A stretch of 46,320 nt of DNA from an uncultured Ligilactobacillus sp. Its GTDB lineage: Bacteria > Bacillota > Bacilli > Lactobacillales > Lactobacillaceae. Position numbers and translations under genes: made by a program. Of this stretch, positions 25,788-35,066 are shown in pieces; the first letter of the stretch is position 1, and each line of letters opens with the position of its first letter. The stretch covers positions 1 to 46,320 of the forward strand of contig CAKPZY010000014.1 of the NCBI GenBank assembly GCA_934215475.1, read 5' to 3'. Below the pieces are notes generated by a model that saw only the letters and a program-made list of their open reading frames with translations, was not told the origin of the DNA and did not search any database.

Positions 25788-26112
25788 GCTTATATTCTCC
25801 TTATTTTGGAATATCCGTCTTTAATTTTATACCTATCCAAAAAACTTTGAAAATTTTTACGAAAAAAAAACACGAATTTAAATTTATTGCGTATGTATAT
25901 ATGTGATGCGCAAAATGGCCAGCTTCTTAAACTGAGTACTGGTGGTCATGGAACGGCGGAAAACGGTCCAAGGTCAAAACACGGTGTCTTTGTTCAAGAA
26001 AACTGCCAAAAAACGACAAGCGGCATTTCGCCGCCTGCCATTTTTTGAATTAAAAAGTATGCACGCCAGTCAACCATTAGCAGACTAGTGAGGTTATTTG
26101 GAAGAGACGTTA
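25788..26112. other. gap between HAD gene and pepI
   Basis: Contains the pepI terminator at 26011-26046. Otherwise AT-rich with a run of nine A near 25861; no open frame worth calling. Confidence 0.4.
26011..26046 (-). terminator. terminator of pepI
   Basis: Minus-strand RNA: GGCAGGCGGC, loop, GCCGCTTGTC with two G-U pairs, then GTTTTTT. The same positions would be A-C mismatches on the plus strand, so the direction is minus. Confidence 0.85.
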
Positions 26113-27018
26113 TTATTCATTAAAATTACCGGTCTCGACATCTTGGAGAAATTGCATTAAATGATCAAAATACACCGGAGCATTATCAACCATATGATGA
26201 TGACCGCCATTTGGCGTAGTAACAAAACGCGCATGAGGGATCGTTTCTGCCATCCGCTTGCCAGTTGCGAGCGGCATAGATTCATGCTCGCCATATGTGA
26301 TCAAGGTCGGTAGTTGAATCTTGTGAATATCTTGGCTGCGGTCCCAGCCGGCAAGTTTACCGGTGACGACAAATTCATTATCACCTTGGAAATAGTTATA
26401 GACTTGCACGCCCATGGTTGATGTCAAGTGGCTAATTGCTGGCGGCTGTTTGCGGTCGATATAGTCGCGGTTTAACTTGTCGATCAGTTCTTCGTAGTGT
26501 TTGTTAAAGTCATTTTTAGCTTCGCAATCTTTCAAAAAGGCTAACTCATCATGGGTAAATTCCTTTTCGCGGATCTTGTTGATATTTTCGATATATTCAT
26601 CGATGTTGTCAGTCATGCTGGAGATGATTATCCCCTTCAAATGATCAGGGTATTTTAAGGCATATTCTTGCACCAAAGCTCCACCCCATGATTGACCGAT
26701 CAAATAAAAGTTGTCGAGCCCTAATTTTTGCCGAACTTCCTCAACTTCGTCAACAAAATATTGCATATGCATAAATTTGTCGACATTTTCTTGCTGACTG
26801 AAATCGGGCTGGTCTGAGTACCATGAACCCAGTTGATCATACACGGTAACTTGGACGTCTAGTTTCTTGAGTTTTTCAGCGAAGTTCTCATAGTACTCAT
26901 GGTTCCCACCCGGGCCGCCATGCAGACAGAGGAGCTGGATCTTACCGCCAACGTTATCGGTGCGGGTCCACAAATGATAACCATTGTCTAAGGTAATGAT
27001 CGTATTTCCTTCACGCAT
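26113..27018 (-). CDS. pepI: proline iminopeptidase
   Basis: Alpha/beta-hydrolase (peptidase S33) of 301 aa that removes N-terminal proline from short peptides in the cytosol. Oxyanion HGGPGG, nucleophile in GQSWGG, Asp in the GEHES region and catalytic His in NGGHHHMVD are in the expected order; the lid (about 140-215) is rich in charged helices. I place the start at ATG 27018, with AGGTG before it; the GTG at 27027 has no ribosome binding site. With PepX in this window it belongs to the proline-peptide route that lactobacilli use on casein or other peptides. Confidence 0.88.
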   Translation of the reverse strand: MREGNTIITLDNGYHLWTRTDNVGGKIQLLCLHGGPGGNHEYYENFAEKLKKLDVQVTVYDQLGSWYSDQPDFSQQENVDKFMHMQYFVDEVEEVRQKLGLDNFYLIGQSWGGALVQEYALKYPDHLKGIIISSMTDNIDEYIENINKIREKEFTHDELAFLKDCEAKNDFNKHYEELIDKLNRDYIDRKQPPAISHLTSTMGVQVYNYFQGDNEFVVTGKLAGWDRSQDIHKIQLPTLITYGEHESMPLATGKRMAETIPHARFVTTPNGGHHHMVDNAPVYFDHLMQFLQDVETGNFNE

Positions 27019-27282
27019 TACTTTCACCTAGTTTCTTAATATTTTATGTAAATAGTTAGCAAGTAATCTTGCAACCAACATAATGTTATAGGCACATTTT
27101 AACATTTAATCTGAGATATTTGTGATGGGGAGAGATGATTTGGTATAAATCTCTATTTTTTTCAGGATTCTTAAAGAGTTCACTGATATTCAGAGTAAAT
27201 CTGTAGTATGCAATTAAATAATGAAAAAAAAGCAGTTGATCTTCTGAAGACTTATTTTCAAGTAATTTTATCTAATAAAAAC
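27019..27282. other. gap upstream of pepI and the T-box leader
   Basis: AT-rich divergent gap with no gene and no clear minus-strand promoter for pepI. Confidence 0.3.
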
Positions 27283-27311
27283 TTGACATTGTTATTAAAT
27301 GCGCTTAAACT
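27283..27311 (+). promoter_or_regulatory. promoter of the T-box/SDR/metNIQ transcript
   Basis: Perfect -35 TTGACA (27283-27288), a 17-nt spacer and TAAACT (27306-27311). The start should be near 27318, just before the first T-box. Confidence 0.7.
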
Positions 27312-27317
27312 AGCGCT

Positions 27318-27592
27318 AATGTTAAAGAATGATTAGAAAGCAAAGAAGAGATGAGTAGGGCAGCGAAGCCTTTAGAGAGTTTACGGTTGGTGTAAAGTAA
27401 ACGACGGAGCTGTTTGAAGATGGTCTCGGAGCTTGATATTGGTGAGCATTTGCAAGCCGTTATTGGTCGACTCCCACTAACAAGTCATATTGGACCGTAG
27501 ATGGTCTGATCAATGAGTCAGCCATGGCTGAGAAGTAAGGTGGTACCGCGAATGTTCGCCCTTAAGAAAGAAATTTCTTAAGGACGTTTTTT
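27318..27592 (+). promoter_or_regulatory. T-box riboswitch 1, Met specifier
   Basis: Leader RNA that senses uncharged tRNA. The T-box proper AAGGTGGTACCGCG is at 27537-27550 and pairs with the tRNA acceptor end. The terminator is CCTTAAGAAA/TTTCTTAAGG with TTTTTT at 27560-27592. Stem I carries an AGTAG turn motif (about 27354) and GAAGATGG, whose ATG (27420-27422) is the likely specifier, so the ligand is uncharged tRNA-Met. No gene lies between it and the second T-box. Confidence 0.85.
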
Positions 27593-27629
27593 AATTAGAA
27601 AACATTTGAATTAAACTTAAACTGTATGA

Positions 27630-27898
27630 TATGAAGCGAAAAGTAACTCTATTGGAAAATATCAGAGAAACGACGATTGCTGGAAGCCGTAATTGAAAAT
27701 AGAGCGAAGATGGCCGCTGATCAGATAAAGTGAACTTGTTGGTAAGCTTTATCCGCCTTGCCCGCGTTAATCGGCAGACCGTAAATGAATCAAGTTATTT
27801 TTTTGCGGTTACTGAGGTTTGCGTGAGTGATCCGCAAACAAATCAGGATGGTACCGCGTTTCCGCGCTTCTGTTATCAACAGGAGCGTGGATTTTTTT
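27630..27898 (+). promoter_or_regulatory. T-box riboswitch 2, Met specifier
   Basis: Second complete leader: AGTAA motif near 27643, GAAGATGG with ATG at 27710-27712 as specifier, T-box AGGATGGTACCGCG at 27845-27858, and terminator CGCGCTTCTGTT/AACAGGAGCGTG followed by ATTTTTTT (27863-27898). The sequence outside the core differs from the first copy, so it is not a recent duplication. A weak TTGAAT/TGATAT pair near 27606-27631 might be a separate promoter. Confidence 0.85.
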
Positions 27899-27948
27899 AT
27901 TTAAACCTGAGAGAGAATACAAATATCATTAAAAAGGGGTAATTATTT

Positions 27949-28719
27949 ATGAGTAAAACAGCAATTGTTACAGGAGCAGGACAAGGGATCGGAGCAGCAG
28001 CAGCTTATCGTTTGGCAACGGATGGGTTTGCGATCGCGGTGGCTGATATCAATGAGCAAACGGCTCCTGCAGTAGCTCAAAGCTTAGTGGAGCAAGGATT
28101 TGAAGCTAAGGCGTATATCTTAGATGTTGCAGATCGAGATGCAGTTTTTGACTTGGTGTCCCAGGCAGTGGCAGATCTCGGGGAACTCGCTGTTTATGTT
28201 AACAACGCAGGAGTCGCTTTTATTGATTCTGTGGTCGATTCTGATCCAGAGGATATCTCACGGCTTTTGGACGTTAATTTAAAAGGAACATACTGGGGTA
28301 TTCAGGCTGCGGCTGAGCAGTTTAAATTTCAAGGGCATGGCGGCAGGATCATCAATGCTGCTTCTCTGGCTGGCGTAGAAGCATCTGCACTTCAGAGCGC
28401 TTATTCTGCTTCTAAGTTTGGTATCAGGGGACTGACCCAATCAGCAGCTAAAGAATTGGCTGCTGATCAGATCACAGTCAATGCCTATAACCCAGGGATA
28501 GTGCGGACTCCATTACGAGATGCCATTGATGAACGGACTTCAGCCATTAAAGGTTTGACAGTCGAACAGCAGCAAGCTGCTTGCTTAACAGAGATCGGAT
28601 TAGGCCGCGAAGCTACACCGGAAGATGTCGCGGAAGTTATTTCATGGTTTGCTTCACCGTCAGCTGGATACATTACCGGTCAATCTTTGCTGGTCGATGG
28701 CGGCATGAAATTTAGTTAA
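27949..28719 (+). CDS. short-chain dehydrogenase, acetoin/diacetyl reductase-like
   Basis: Classical SDR of 256 aa, Rossmann fold. Cofactor motif TGAGQGIG, NNAG, and catalytic Ser-Tyr-Lys in NAASLAGVEASALQSAYSASK; PGIVRTPL and the final GQSLLVDGGM fit the (S)-acetoin/2,3-butanediol dehydrogenase group, which uses NAD(H) to interconvert diacetyl, acetoin and butanediol. AAGGGG lies 9 nt before the ATG. It is the first gene behind two Met-specific T-boxes and lies 33 nt upstream of metN, so it should respond to methionine. That setting is unusual for an acetoin reductase and leaves its true substrate open. Confidence 0.85.
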   Translation: MSKTAIVTGAGQGIGAAAAYRLATDGFAIAVADINEQTAPAVAQSLVEQGFEAKAYILDVADRDAVFDLVSQAVADLGELAVYVNNAGVAFIDSVVDSDPEDISRLLDVNLKGTYWGIQAAAEQFKFQGHGGRIINAASLAGVEASALQSAYSASKFGIRGLTQSAAKELAADQITVNAYNPGIVRTPLRDAIDERTSAIKGLTVEQQQAACLTEIGLGREATPEDVAEVISWFASPSAGYITGQSLLVDGGMKFS

Positions 28720-28752
28720 GAGTCAGCAGATCAAATGGAGGATGAGAATGTA

Positions 28753-29820
28753 ATGGCAACAGAAAATGTGATCGATCTGGCTGATATCAGTGTAGTTTTC
28801 AAGAAAAAAGAGGAGCAGGTCAAAGCTGTTGACGATGTTTCTTTAAAAGTGAAGAGCGGCAGTATTTTCGGGATCGTGGGTTTTTCTGGCGCTGGGAAAA
28901 GTACTTTGGTTCGTGTGATCAATTTATTGCAGCACCCGACGAGCGGCACGGTAACAGTCAATGGGAAGGAATTACAAGGCCTCACAGACCAGGAACTGCG
29001 TGGTGTGCGTAAGAAGATCGGGATGATCTTTCAACATTTCAATTTACTGCGTTCAAGAACAGTATTAAATAACGTGGAATATCCTTTATTGAGTGAAAAG
29101 ATCTCCCGAAAAGACCGGCGGGACAAGGCCAAAAAGCTGTTAGACCTAGTTGGCTTGGGTAAGTATTCAGAATCATATCCGACTGACCTTTCTGGCGGAC
29201 AACAACAAAGAGTAGCGATAGCTAGAGCTTTAGCTAATGATCCGGATATCTTGATCAGTGATGAGGCGACCAGCGCTTTGGACCCACAAACTACTGCTGC
29301 GATCCTGAAACTTTTGCGGAAGTTAAACAAAGAACTTGGCCTGACAGTGGTCTTGATCACTCACGAGATGCAGGTCATCAAGTCGATCTGCCAAGAGGTG
29401 GCAGTGATGGAGAATGGGAGGATCATTGAAAAGGGGCCGGTTGCTAACGTTTTTGCAGAACCGCAGCACAAATTGACCCGTGATTTTGTGGAATCTGCAG
29501 CTAATATCAAACAAATGAAGCAGCAGATCAGAGAAGACGGACTAATAAGCAGGCTAAATTCAAATCAAAGACTGCTGTATTTGAAATTTTCAAATCAGGC
29601 AGCCGATGAAGCAGTCATTTATGAATTAGCAGAAAAATTTGGTATTAAGGCGAACATTTTGTTTGCCAATGTCGAAAAAGTCGGCTCAATTTCACTTGGC
29701 TATATGGTTGTCATTCTTTCGGCCAAAAGCGGGGATGTTCAACCAGGTATAGATTACTTGAAGAAAGTCGGTGTAATAATTACAAGCGCAAAAGAAAGGG
29801 AGGATCAAGGTGTTAGCTGA
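28753..29820 (+). CDS. metN: methionine ABC transporter ATPase MetN
   Basis: ATP-binding subunit of the MetNIQ methionine importer, 355 aa. Walker A GFSGAGKST, signature LSGGQQQRVAIARA, Walker B ILISDEATSALDP and the H-loop LITHEMQ are present. The C-terminal NIL domain (about 275-355) binds methionine and gives feedback inhibition. GGAGG stands 11 nt before the ATG at 28753; an in-frame ATG at 28735 overlaps that ribosome binding site and is less likely. The end overlaps metI by 11 nt. Under control of the two Met T-boxes. Confidence 0.93.
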   Translation: MATENVIDLADISVVFKKKEEQVKAVDDVSLKVKSGSIFGIVGFSGAGKSTLVRVINLLQHPTSGTVTVNGKELQGLTDQELRGVRKKIGMIFQHFNLLRSRTVLNNVEYPLLSEKISRKDRRDKAKKLLDLVGLGKYSESYPTDLSGGQQQRVAIARALANDPDILISDEATSALDPQTTAAILKLLRKLNKELGLTVVLITHEMQVIKSICQEVAVMENGRIIEKGPVANVFAEPQHKLTRDFVESAANIKQMKQQIREDGLISRLNSNQRLLYLKFSNQAADEAVIYELAEKFGIKANILFANVEKVGSISLGYMVVILSAKSGDVQPGIDYLKKVGVIITSAKEREDQGVS

Positions 29821-30484
29821 ATGGTTTCCAAATGTGGTCCAGATCTGGCCGCAATTTGTCCAGGCGATCTGGGAAACGATCTACATGACGTTTTGGTCTG
29901 CAATCGTTGCTGCTGTGTTAGGGATCGGGACTGGTATTTTTTTGGTAGTTACGCAACCGGGCGGGATCGGAGAGGATCCCGTGTTTTACAGTTTTTTGGA
30001 TAAGGTAGTTAATCTATTGAGATCGGTGCCCTTTATTATCTTGCTGGCAGTGATCGCACCGTTGACTAAATATATTGTCGGGACAACGGTCGGAACTGCC
30101 GCAGCCTTAATTCCTTTGATCATTGGGATCTTCCCTTTTTACGCGCGTCAGATTCAAAATGCGCTCTTAAGTATTGAACCTTCTGTGATAGAAGCGGCAC
30201 AGTCAATGGGATCAAGTCAAGCAGAAATCATTTTCCGGATCTATTTACGTGAATGTCTACCTGATATTATCCGTGTGTCTGTGGTCACGATCATCAGTTT
30301 GATCGGATTGACCACTATGGCGGGTGCGATCGGGTCTGGTGGTCTCGGAGATGTTGCAATCAGCATTGGTTATGCTCGTTTCGAAAACGATGTCACTTTT
30401 GCATCCCTGCTGGTGATTTTGGTGTTAGTTTTTGTTACCCAGATCGTGGGGGATTGGCTGGCGAAAAGGCTGGAGCGCATCTGA
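29810..30484 (+). CDS. metI: methionine ABC transporter permease MetI
   Basis: Membrane permease of 224 aa with five helices. The EAA-like loop is EAAQSMGSSQAEIIFRIYLRECLP, and TTMAGAIGSGGLGDVAI is the MetI-family signature. It starts with GTG behind GGGAGG and overlaps the end of metN by 11 nt, as expected for coupled synthesis. Confidence 0.93.
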   Translation: MLAEWFPNVVQIWPQFVQAIWETIYMTFWSAIVAAVLGIGTGIFLVVTQPGGIGEDPVFYSFLDKVVNLLRSVPFIILLAVIAPLTKYIVGTTVGTAAALIPLIIGIFPFYARQIQNALLSIEPSVIEAAQSMGSSQAEIIFRIYLRECLPDIIRVSVVTIISLIGLTTMAGAIGSGGLGDVAISIGYARFENDVTFASLLVILVLVFVTQIVGDWLAKRLERI

Positions 30485-30525
30485 GATCAGCGAAGCAGTG
30501 AAGATAAAAGGAGGCACGTTGGAGG

Positions 30526-31383
30526 ATGAAAATTAAAAATTGGCTGATCTTACTAGGAAGTATCCTAGTGTTGGTCGTTGTCTCAGTCGGATTGCATACA
30601 TATAATGCTCAAAGTCAGAAAAAGGCCCCCACCCAGATCACGATCGGTTCCCAGGGCAGCGATTACGATGTTTGGCAACACATCGCGGCAAGTAAGGAAG
30701 CTAAGCAGCTGAATTTGAAGCTGAATGTGAAACAAATTAGTGATGGAGTACAGCTTAATAATGCGACTTCTGAAAACAACATTAACGTTAACGCATTTCA
30801 GTCCTATGCCTATTTGATGGCATATAATAAGGAGAACCCCCACAACAAACTTGCCCCACTAGGTACCACATACTTGGAGCCCATGGGGATCTATTCTGAT
30901 AAATATCATTCACTCAAGCAGATCCCGGCAGGAGCAACGATCGCAATCGCCAATAATCCGGCAAATACTGCACGCGGCCTGCTGCTGTTGCAAGATGCCG
31001 GCCTGATCAAACTCAAGAAAAATTTTGGATCCTTAGGCAACACGACGGATATTAGTGCTAATCCACGTAACCTGAAATTTAAAGAGATCGATGATACTAC
31101 CGGCCCACGGGTCTTGAATAGTGTGGATGCAGCCTTGATCTCCAATACGGTTGCGCTCGAGGGGAAACTGAATGTTTTAAAAGATTCTTTATATCACGAA
31201 AAAGTCAATCAAAGCACCCGCGAAAACATCAATATCTTAGCTACGGCAGCCGACAACAAAAATAATCCAGCTTTTAAGAAACTGGTCAAGCTTTATCATA
31301 GTCCGAGCATTCAACGATACATCAAACAAAAATACCAAGGTACCAAGATCGAAGTTCAAAAACCGCTCTCTTATTTGAAATAG
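30526..31383 (+). CDS. metQ: methionine-binding protein MetQ (NlpA family), no lipobox
   Basis: Substrate-binding subunit of 285 aa. The fold shows the NlpA pattern: ITIGSQGSDYDVWQHI, NVNAFQSYAYLMAYN, IAIANNPANTARGLLLLQDAGLI and VDAALISNTVA. MetQ proteins are usually lipoproteins; here the N-terminus (residues 6-24, LILLGSILVLVVVSVGL) has no cysteine, so the protein is probably held by an uncleaved membrane helix. GGAGG precedes the ATG. Last gene of the SDR-metN-metI-metQ unit. Confidence 0.9.
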   Translation: MKIKNWLILLGSILVLVVVSVGLHTYNAQSQKKAPTQITIGSQGSDYDVWQHIAASKEAKQLNLKLNVKQISDGVQLNNATSENNINVNAFQSYAYLMAYNKENPHNKLAPLGTTYLEPMGIYSDKYHSLKQIPAGATIAIANNPANTARGLLLLQDAGLIKLKKNFGSLGNTTDISANPRNLKFKEIDDTTGPRVLNSVDAALISNTVALEGKLNVLKDSLYHEKVNQSTRENINILATAADNKNNPAFKKLVKLYHSPSIQRYIKQKYQGTKIEVQKPLSYLK

Positions 31384-31518
31384 AAAAGAAAACTCATTAT
31401 TTCTCTGACTGGAGTTAAAAAATTTGAGGGATGATTTAAAATAAACCGCGCTACAAATATATATCTGGTTTTTCCCTAGTGACTAAATGTCCTTTGAGCA
31501 CTATACTAATGAATAGGT

Positions 31519-31560
31519 AAAAGTTTTTCTGTAAGTGTTTCATGGACAGGAAAAACTTTT
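31519..31560 (+). terminator. terminator after the met operon
   Basis: AAAAGTTTTTCTGT and ACAGGAAAAACTTTT arms with a 13-nt loop and one bulge, 136 nt after metQ. It is AT-rich but long. It also lies just upstream of the degV remnant. Confidence 0.6.
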
Positions 31561-31596
31561 GCATTTTAAAGATGCTAAGAAATGGTGGGAACGTTT

Positions 31597-32408
31597 ATGA
31601 AGATAGCAGTCGTCACTGATTCGGCAAGTTGCTTGTTGCCTTCGGAGATCAAAAAGTACCATATTAAAGTCTTACCTCTGACAGTCAACTTCGGGCAGCA
31701 AAGTTACCTAGAAAATATTGATATAACAACCTCAGAATTTTATCGCCGGATGCAAACGACCACGACTTTACCGACAACAGCGCAAGTTTCTCCTAAACAA
31801 CTTTTGTCAGCGTATAATGACCTTGCAGCACAAGGCTATGACGCGGTGATCAGCATCCACTTATCTTCGGGATGTATCAAAATTTAGTTACTTTGTTGAG
31901 CTCAGTCAAGAACATTAAAGTATATCCCTTTGATTCGCGGATGGCCTCGACAGCTGAAGGAGCAATGGCTAAGTTAGCGGTTAAGATGATCGAGGCGGGT
32001 TATCAACCAGAGGAAATTATTTCTCAATTAGAAAAGTTCCGTGCTACGACTAAAGTTTATTTTGCTGTAGACGATCTCTCACACCTCGCTCGGACGGGCC
32101 GCATATCTAATGCGTCACGCATCGTGGGCAGTGTCTTACGGATCAAACCGATCTTGACTTTCACACCGGAAGGAAAGATCGTTGCTAAACAAAAGGAAAG
32201 AACAATGCATCGTGCTTATCAGCAGATCAAAAGCAAATTTGCCAAGGTGGCAGATAAAGTTTCTTATCCTTTGCGTTTGACAGTCATCTACGCTGGTGTA
32301 CGTGAACTGGAAAAGAGCGAATTAGGGCCTGTTCTTGGTGTACATACCGGGTCGGGAACGATGGCACTTTTATGGGCTTATGACTGGGAAAAATGGCCGA
32401 TCAAGTGA
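31597..32408 (+). pseudogene. degV-family gene broken by a short deletion
   Basis: Together the two frames encode a whole DegV fatty-acid-binding protein (about 280 aa, the FakB type that feeds fatty acid to FakA kinase). Frame one (31597-31887) has AVVTDSASCLLP, FYRRMQ and ends ISIHLSSG followed by a premature stop. Frame two resumes at 31872 with MYQNLVTLLSSVKN and continues through the normal C-terminal half (DDLSHLARTGRIS, RIKPILTF, VHTGSGTMALLW). Relatives read SSG-ISG-T/M-YQN here; losing ISG plus one base, i.e. 10 nt between two GGGA copies at 31869-31873, restores the frame exactly. So the gene is probably inactive, unless the deletion is a sequencing error or frameshifting occurs. 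Confidence 0.85.
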
Positions 32409-32440
32409 GTAATGTGTTTCTTTAAAAATAATGTGTATTC

Positions 32441-32480
32441 AAAAAAAGTTTCGCCTTCAATTTAGGCGGAACTTTTTTTG
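32441..32480. terminator. terminator between degV remnant and pepX
   Basis: AAAAAAAGTTTCGCCT and AGGCGGAACTTTTTTT with a 7-nt loop. The single non-Watson-Crick pair is G-U on the plus strand and C-A on the minus, so it favours the plus direction, but it can serve both genes. Confidence 0.85.
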
Positions 32481-32482
32481 AA

Positions 32483-34903
32483 TCAGTATTTATCTACATT
32501 TAGAGTTAGTTGGCAATCTGCTAAGGCTAATGAATATTTAATGTCTTCATTTCCTCTGACTGTCATCCCCATATCGGTGGAATAAATTACCAGTCCCAAT
32601 TGGTGGCCGGCAGGCAAATGATAAAAGGCGGGCTGTAAGTCAAATGTCACGCCGTAAAATGTATCTGGGAGCAATTCATCATTTTTGTATGGAGCGGTAC
32701 AGTTTTGGAGGTTAATATGCCCCTTGGTGATCATTTTGAAGGGTGTTTCCTTCTTGGCCAACTGGAACTCATTAAGAGCATCTTCCCGCCAGTGGAAGCC
32801 TTCACTGAAGCGTCCCAAAACAGTCGGTGAAGCTCCTAGTCTTTTGGCCTTGCCATAATCAACGAGCATTACGGAAATCATCCCATGGTCCGTGTTAGCA
32901 GCAATTTTCAGCTGCAAACGGGCTGTACCGCGGAGCAACTGGTCCTGAGATAACGGAGCTGTCTTGAAAATCAGTCGATTGCTGGCTAATGGACTTTTTT
33001 CACCACTTAATAGATCCTTTTGCCAAGCTGCATGGTCATGGCTATATTCCTGAAATTTTTCTGATGACAAATGGTCGGCAAACGCAACTTTGATCGTCTG
33101 TGATGCTTGCTTGTTTGTTAATTTATTTTTTGAGAAGAATAAGTGCTTGTCTTCATTATCTTTGGGTACCCATTCAGAATATGTCTGCCAAGTTTCTGGT
33201 TTAACGTTATCTTGTACCAAAACGTCAGGCAAAATTTCGTCTGCTCTATTGTCCACACCATATAATTTATAAGTTAGCCAGAGGTTGACCATTTCGCTAT
33301 AGTCTAGTGAACGAAAAGCATTGATGTAGATGTGTTGTCCTTGGTGCAAAATCAGCTTTTTAGTAACTGGGACATCCGCTAAGGCCTGATACAAGTTATA
33401 GACATTACGCGGTTTAACGTTCCAGTCGTTGACACCATGGACCATTAGGACATCACATTTGACGCGACTGACATCTTTCAGATAGTTGCGTGCATCCCAG
33501 AATGTGTTGTAATCCCCTGATTCCCTATCCTGATCTGCAGCAATTTTGGATAACTGCTTATCAAAAAAAGGCTTGATCTTCAGGTAATCTGCGCCATCCA
33601 GTTGACGGCTGAAACATTCTTCTGCTAACACGTCGGCATCTTCTCCGGGAAAACCGCCAGGTGCAATCACTAAGCCATTATCGCGGTAATAGTCATACCA
33701 GCTTGAGATTGCCGCCTCAGAGATGACCGTCTTCAATCCAGCCACACCTGTCGTTGCCGCAGCAGTCGCAAGAGTACCGAGATATGAACGGCCCGTCATA
33801 GCGACTGCACCGTTACACCACCAAGCTTTGATTGCAATATTATCAGTTTTATTGGTAAATGCCCGGCGGTTTCCTGCCAGCCATTCGATTATCGCAATGG
33901 TTGACGCTGTTTCAGCCGGACTGCCGCAAGTTCTGACACCGTCTGACCCTCGCGTGCCGATCCCAGCGGCATAGACGATCGCGAACCCCCGAGCAGCCAA
34001 GTAATCGTTGAGCGTGTAGGAAGCCTCGCGTGCAAAAGTTTCTTCTGCTTGTTGAGTTGTTCCGCTAACGGGACGTTTGGGCGGCAATTTAGCGGCGACA
34101 GGATGATACTTGATATCGCTGTATGTCAGCTTATTTGGCTGCTTGCGAGTTAAAGGGCGATCGACATTGTGCATCATTTTGTCGCCGGCTTGGTCATTTG
34201 TTCCTTGGTTATATGGACTTGCAGTGTAAACTGCAGGGGTTTTTAAGCCTTCATTAGTTTCGCGCGGACGTAAAATCTCCGCTTTCAGCAGATCACGTTT
34301 GCCATCATGATCAGTATCTAAGCTGGATTCGATATAAACAATTTCGCGAATTAAATCATCTGTCGCAAATACTGGTTGGGATTTACCGTTGAATAACAGC
34401 GGCTTTTGGCTAGTTGGCAAGTCATACAGCTGTACAAAATATCCTTGTGCAGCTAACATGTCCAAAAGTATTTGGCCATTTTTACCGCGGGTATTTAGCA
34501 AGTCATACCATGCTCCTATCAGATCCTTCACAGATGATAACGTTTCATGGTGATATAGGTTGAATTTTTTTAAGGCTCCAAGAGGGTGTTTGGTTTGAAA
34601 GTCGGTGCCGCAGCTGAAACCTAACAGCTGCAGTCCCACGGTATAAAAAGCAGCAGCATCCACGTTTTTTTGACTTATGTATTGCCAGACGTTCTGTGTG
34701 GGTGTTGCTAACAAATTGCCGATCATTTCATGCAAGCTCGTTTTGCTTTGCGCCTGTGGGAACGATTTGTACAAAAATGAGAGCCATAACTCGTTAAGGT
34801 CTGTTTGCGGTGTGATCAGCTGATCTAAAAACGAAATTCCTTGTAGCTCTGAGACTTGCTGCCGGTACGTTATGGGTACTCGCGAGTACTGGTTAAACTT
34901 CAT
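32483..34903 (-). CDS. pepX: X-prolyl dipeptidyl peptidase
   Basis: Cytosolic serine peptidase (family S15) of 806 aa that removes X-Pro dipeptides. The N-terminal helical domain (MKFNQYSRVP to about 150) is specific to lactic acid bacterial PepX. The catalytic alpha/beta domain carries the nucleophile in GRSYLGT, the oxyanion WWCNGAVAMTGRS region, Asp in VHGVNDWNVKP and His in LHQGQHIY. The jelly-roll C-terminal domain ends YSLALADCQLTLNVDKY. Length fits the family. GAGGG lies before the ATG. Single gene; converges on the degV remnant. Confidence 0.95.
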   Translation of the reverse strand: MKFNQYSRVPITYRQQVSELQGISFLDQLITPQTDLNELWLSFLYKSFPQAQSKTSLHEMIGNLLATPTQNVWQYISQKNVDAAAFYTVGLQLLGFSCGTDFQTKHPLGALKKFNLYHHETLSSVKDLIGAWYDLLNTRGKNGQILLDMLAAQGYFVQLYDLPTSQKPLLFNGKSQPVFATDDLIREIVYIESSLDTDHDGKRDLLKAEILRPRETNEGLKTPAVYTASPYNQGTNDQAGDKMMHNVDRPLTRKQPNKLTYSDIKYHPVAAKLPPKRPVSGTTQQAEETFAREASYTLNDYLAARGFAIVYAAGIGTRGSDGVRTCGSPAETASTIAIIEWLAGNRRAFTNKTDNIAIKAWWCNGAVAMTGRSYLGTLATAAATTGVAGLKTVISEAAISSWYDYYRDNGLVIAPGGFPGEDADVLAEECFSRQLDGADYLKIKPFFDKQLSKIAADQDRESGDYNTFWDARNYLKDVSRVKCDVLMVHGVNDWNVKPRNVYNLYQALADVPVTKKLILHQGQHIYINAFRSLDYSEMVNLWLTYKLYGVDNRADEILPDVLVQDNVKPETWQTYSEWVPKDNEDKHLFFSKNKLTNKQASQTIKVAFADHLSSEKFQEYSHDHAAWQKDLLSGEKSPLASNRLIFKTAPLSQDQLLRGTARLQLKIAANTDHGMISVMLVDYGKAKRLGASPTVLGRFSEGFHWREDALNEFQLAKKETPFKMITKGHINLQNCTAPYKNDELLPDTFYGVTFDLQPAFYHLPAGHQLGLVIYSTDMGMTVRGNEDIKYSLALADCQLTLNVDKY

Positions 34904-35066
34904 TCCAATTTCCCTCTTTTATAGTCAGATTTATCGTTTATTATACAGCAAATTAAACTATGCCGCAGTTATCTAATATTTATGCTTGTGAGTAAGGTTC
35001 AAAAACAGTGAAATCAGTGCCAGTCACATAAGGGAGTTTTGGTGCGAAGATATTTTTAGCGATTTC

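Noticed and set aside
31582..32408. Two separate short DegV-like genes
   Set aside because: The halves join into one full DegV sequence if 10 nt are restored, so a broken gene is the simpler reading.
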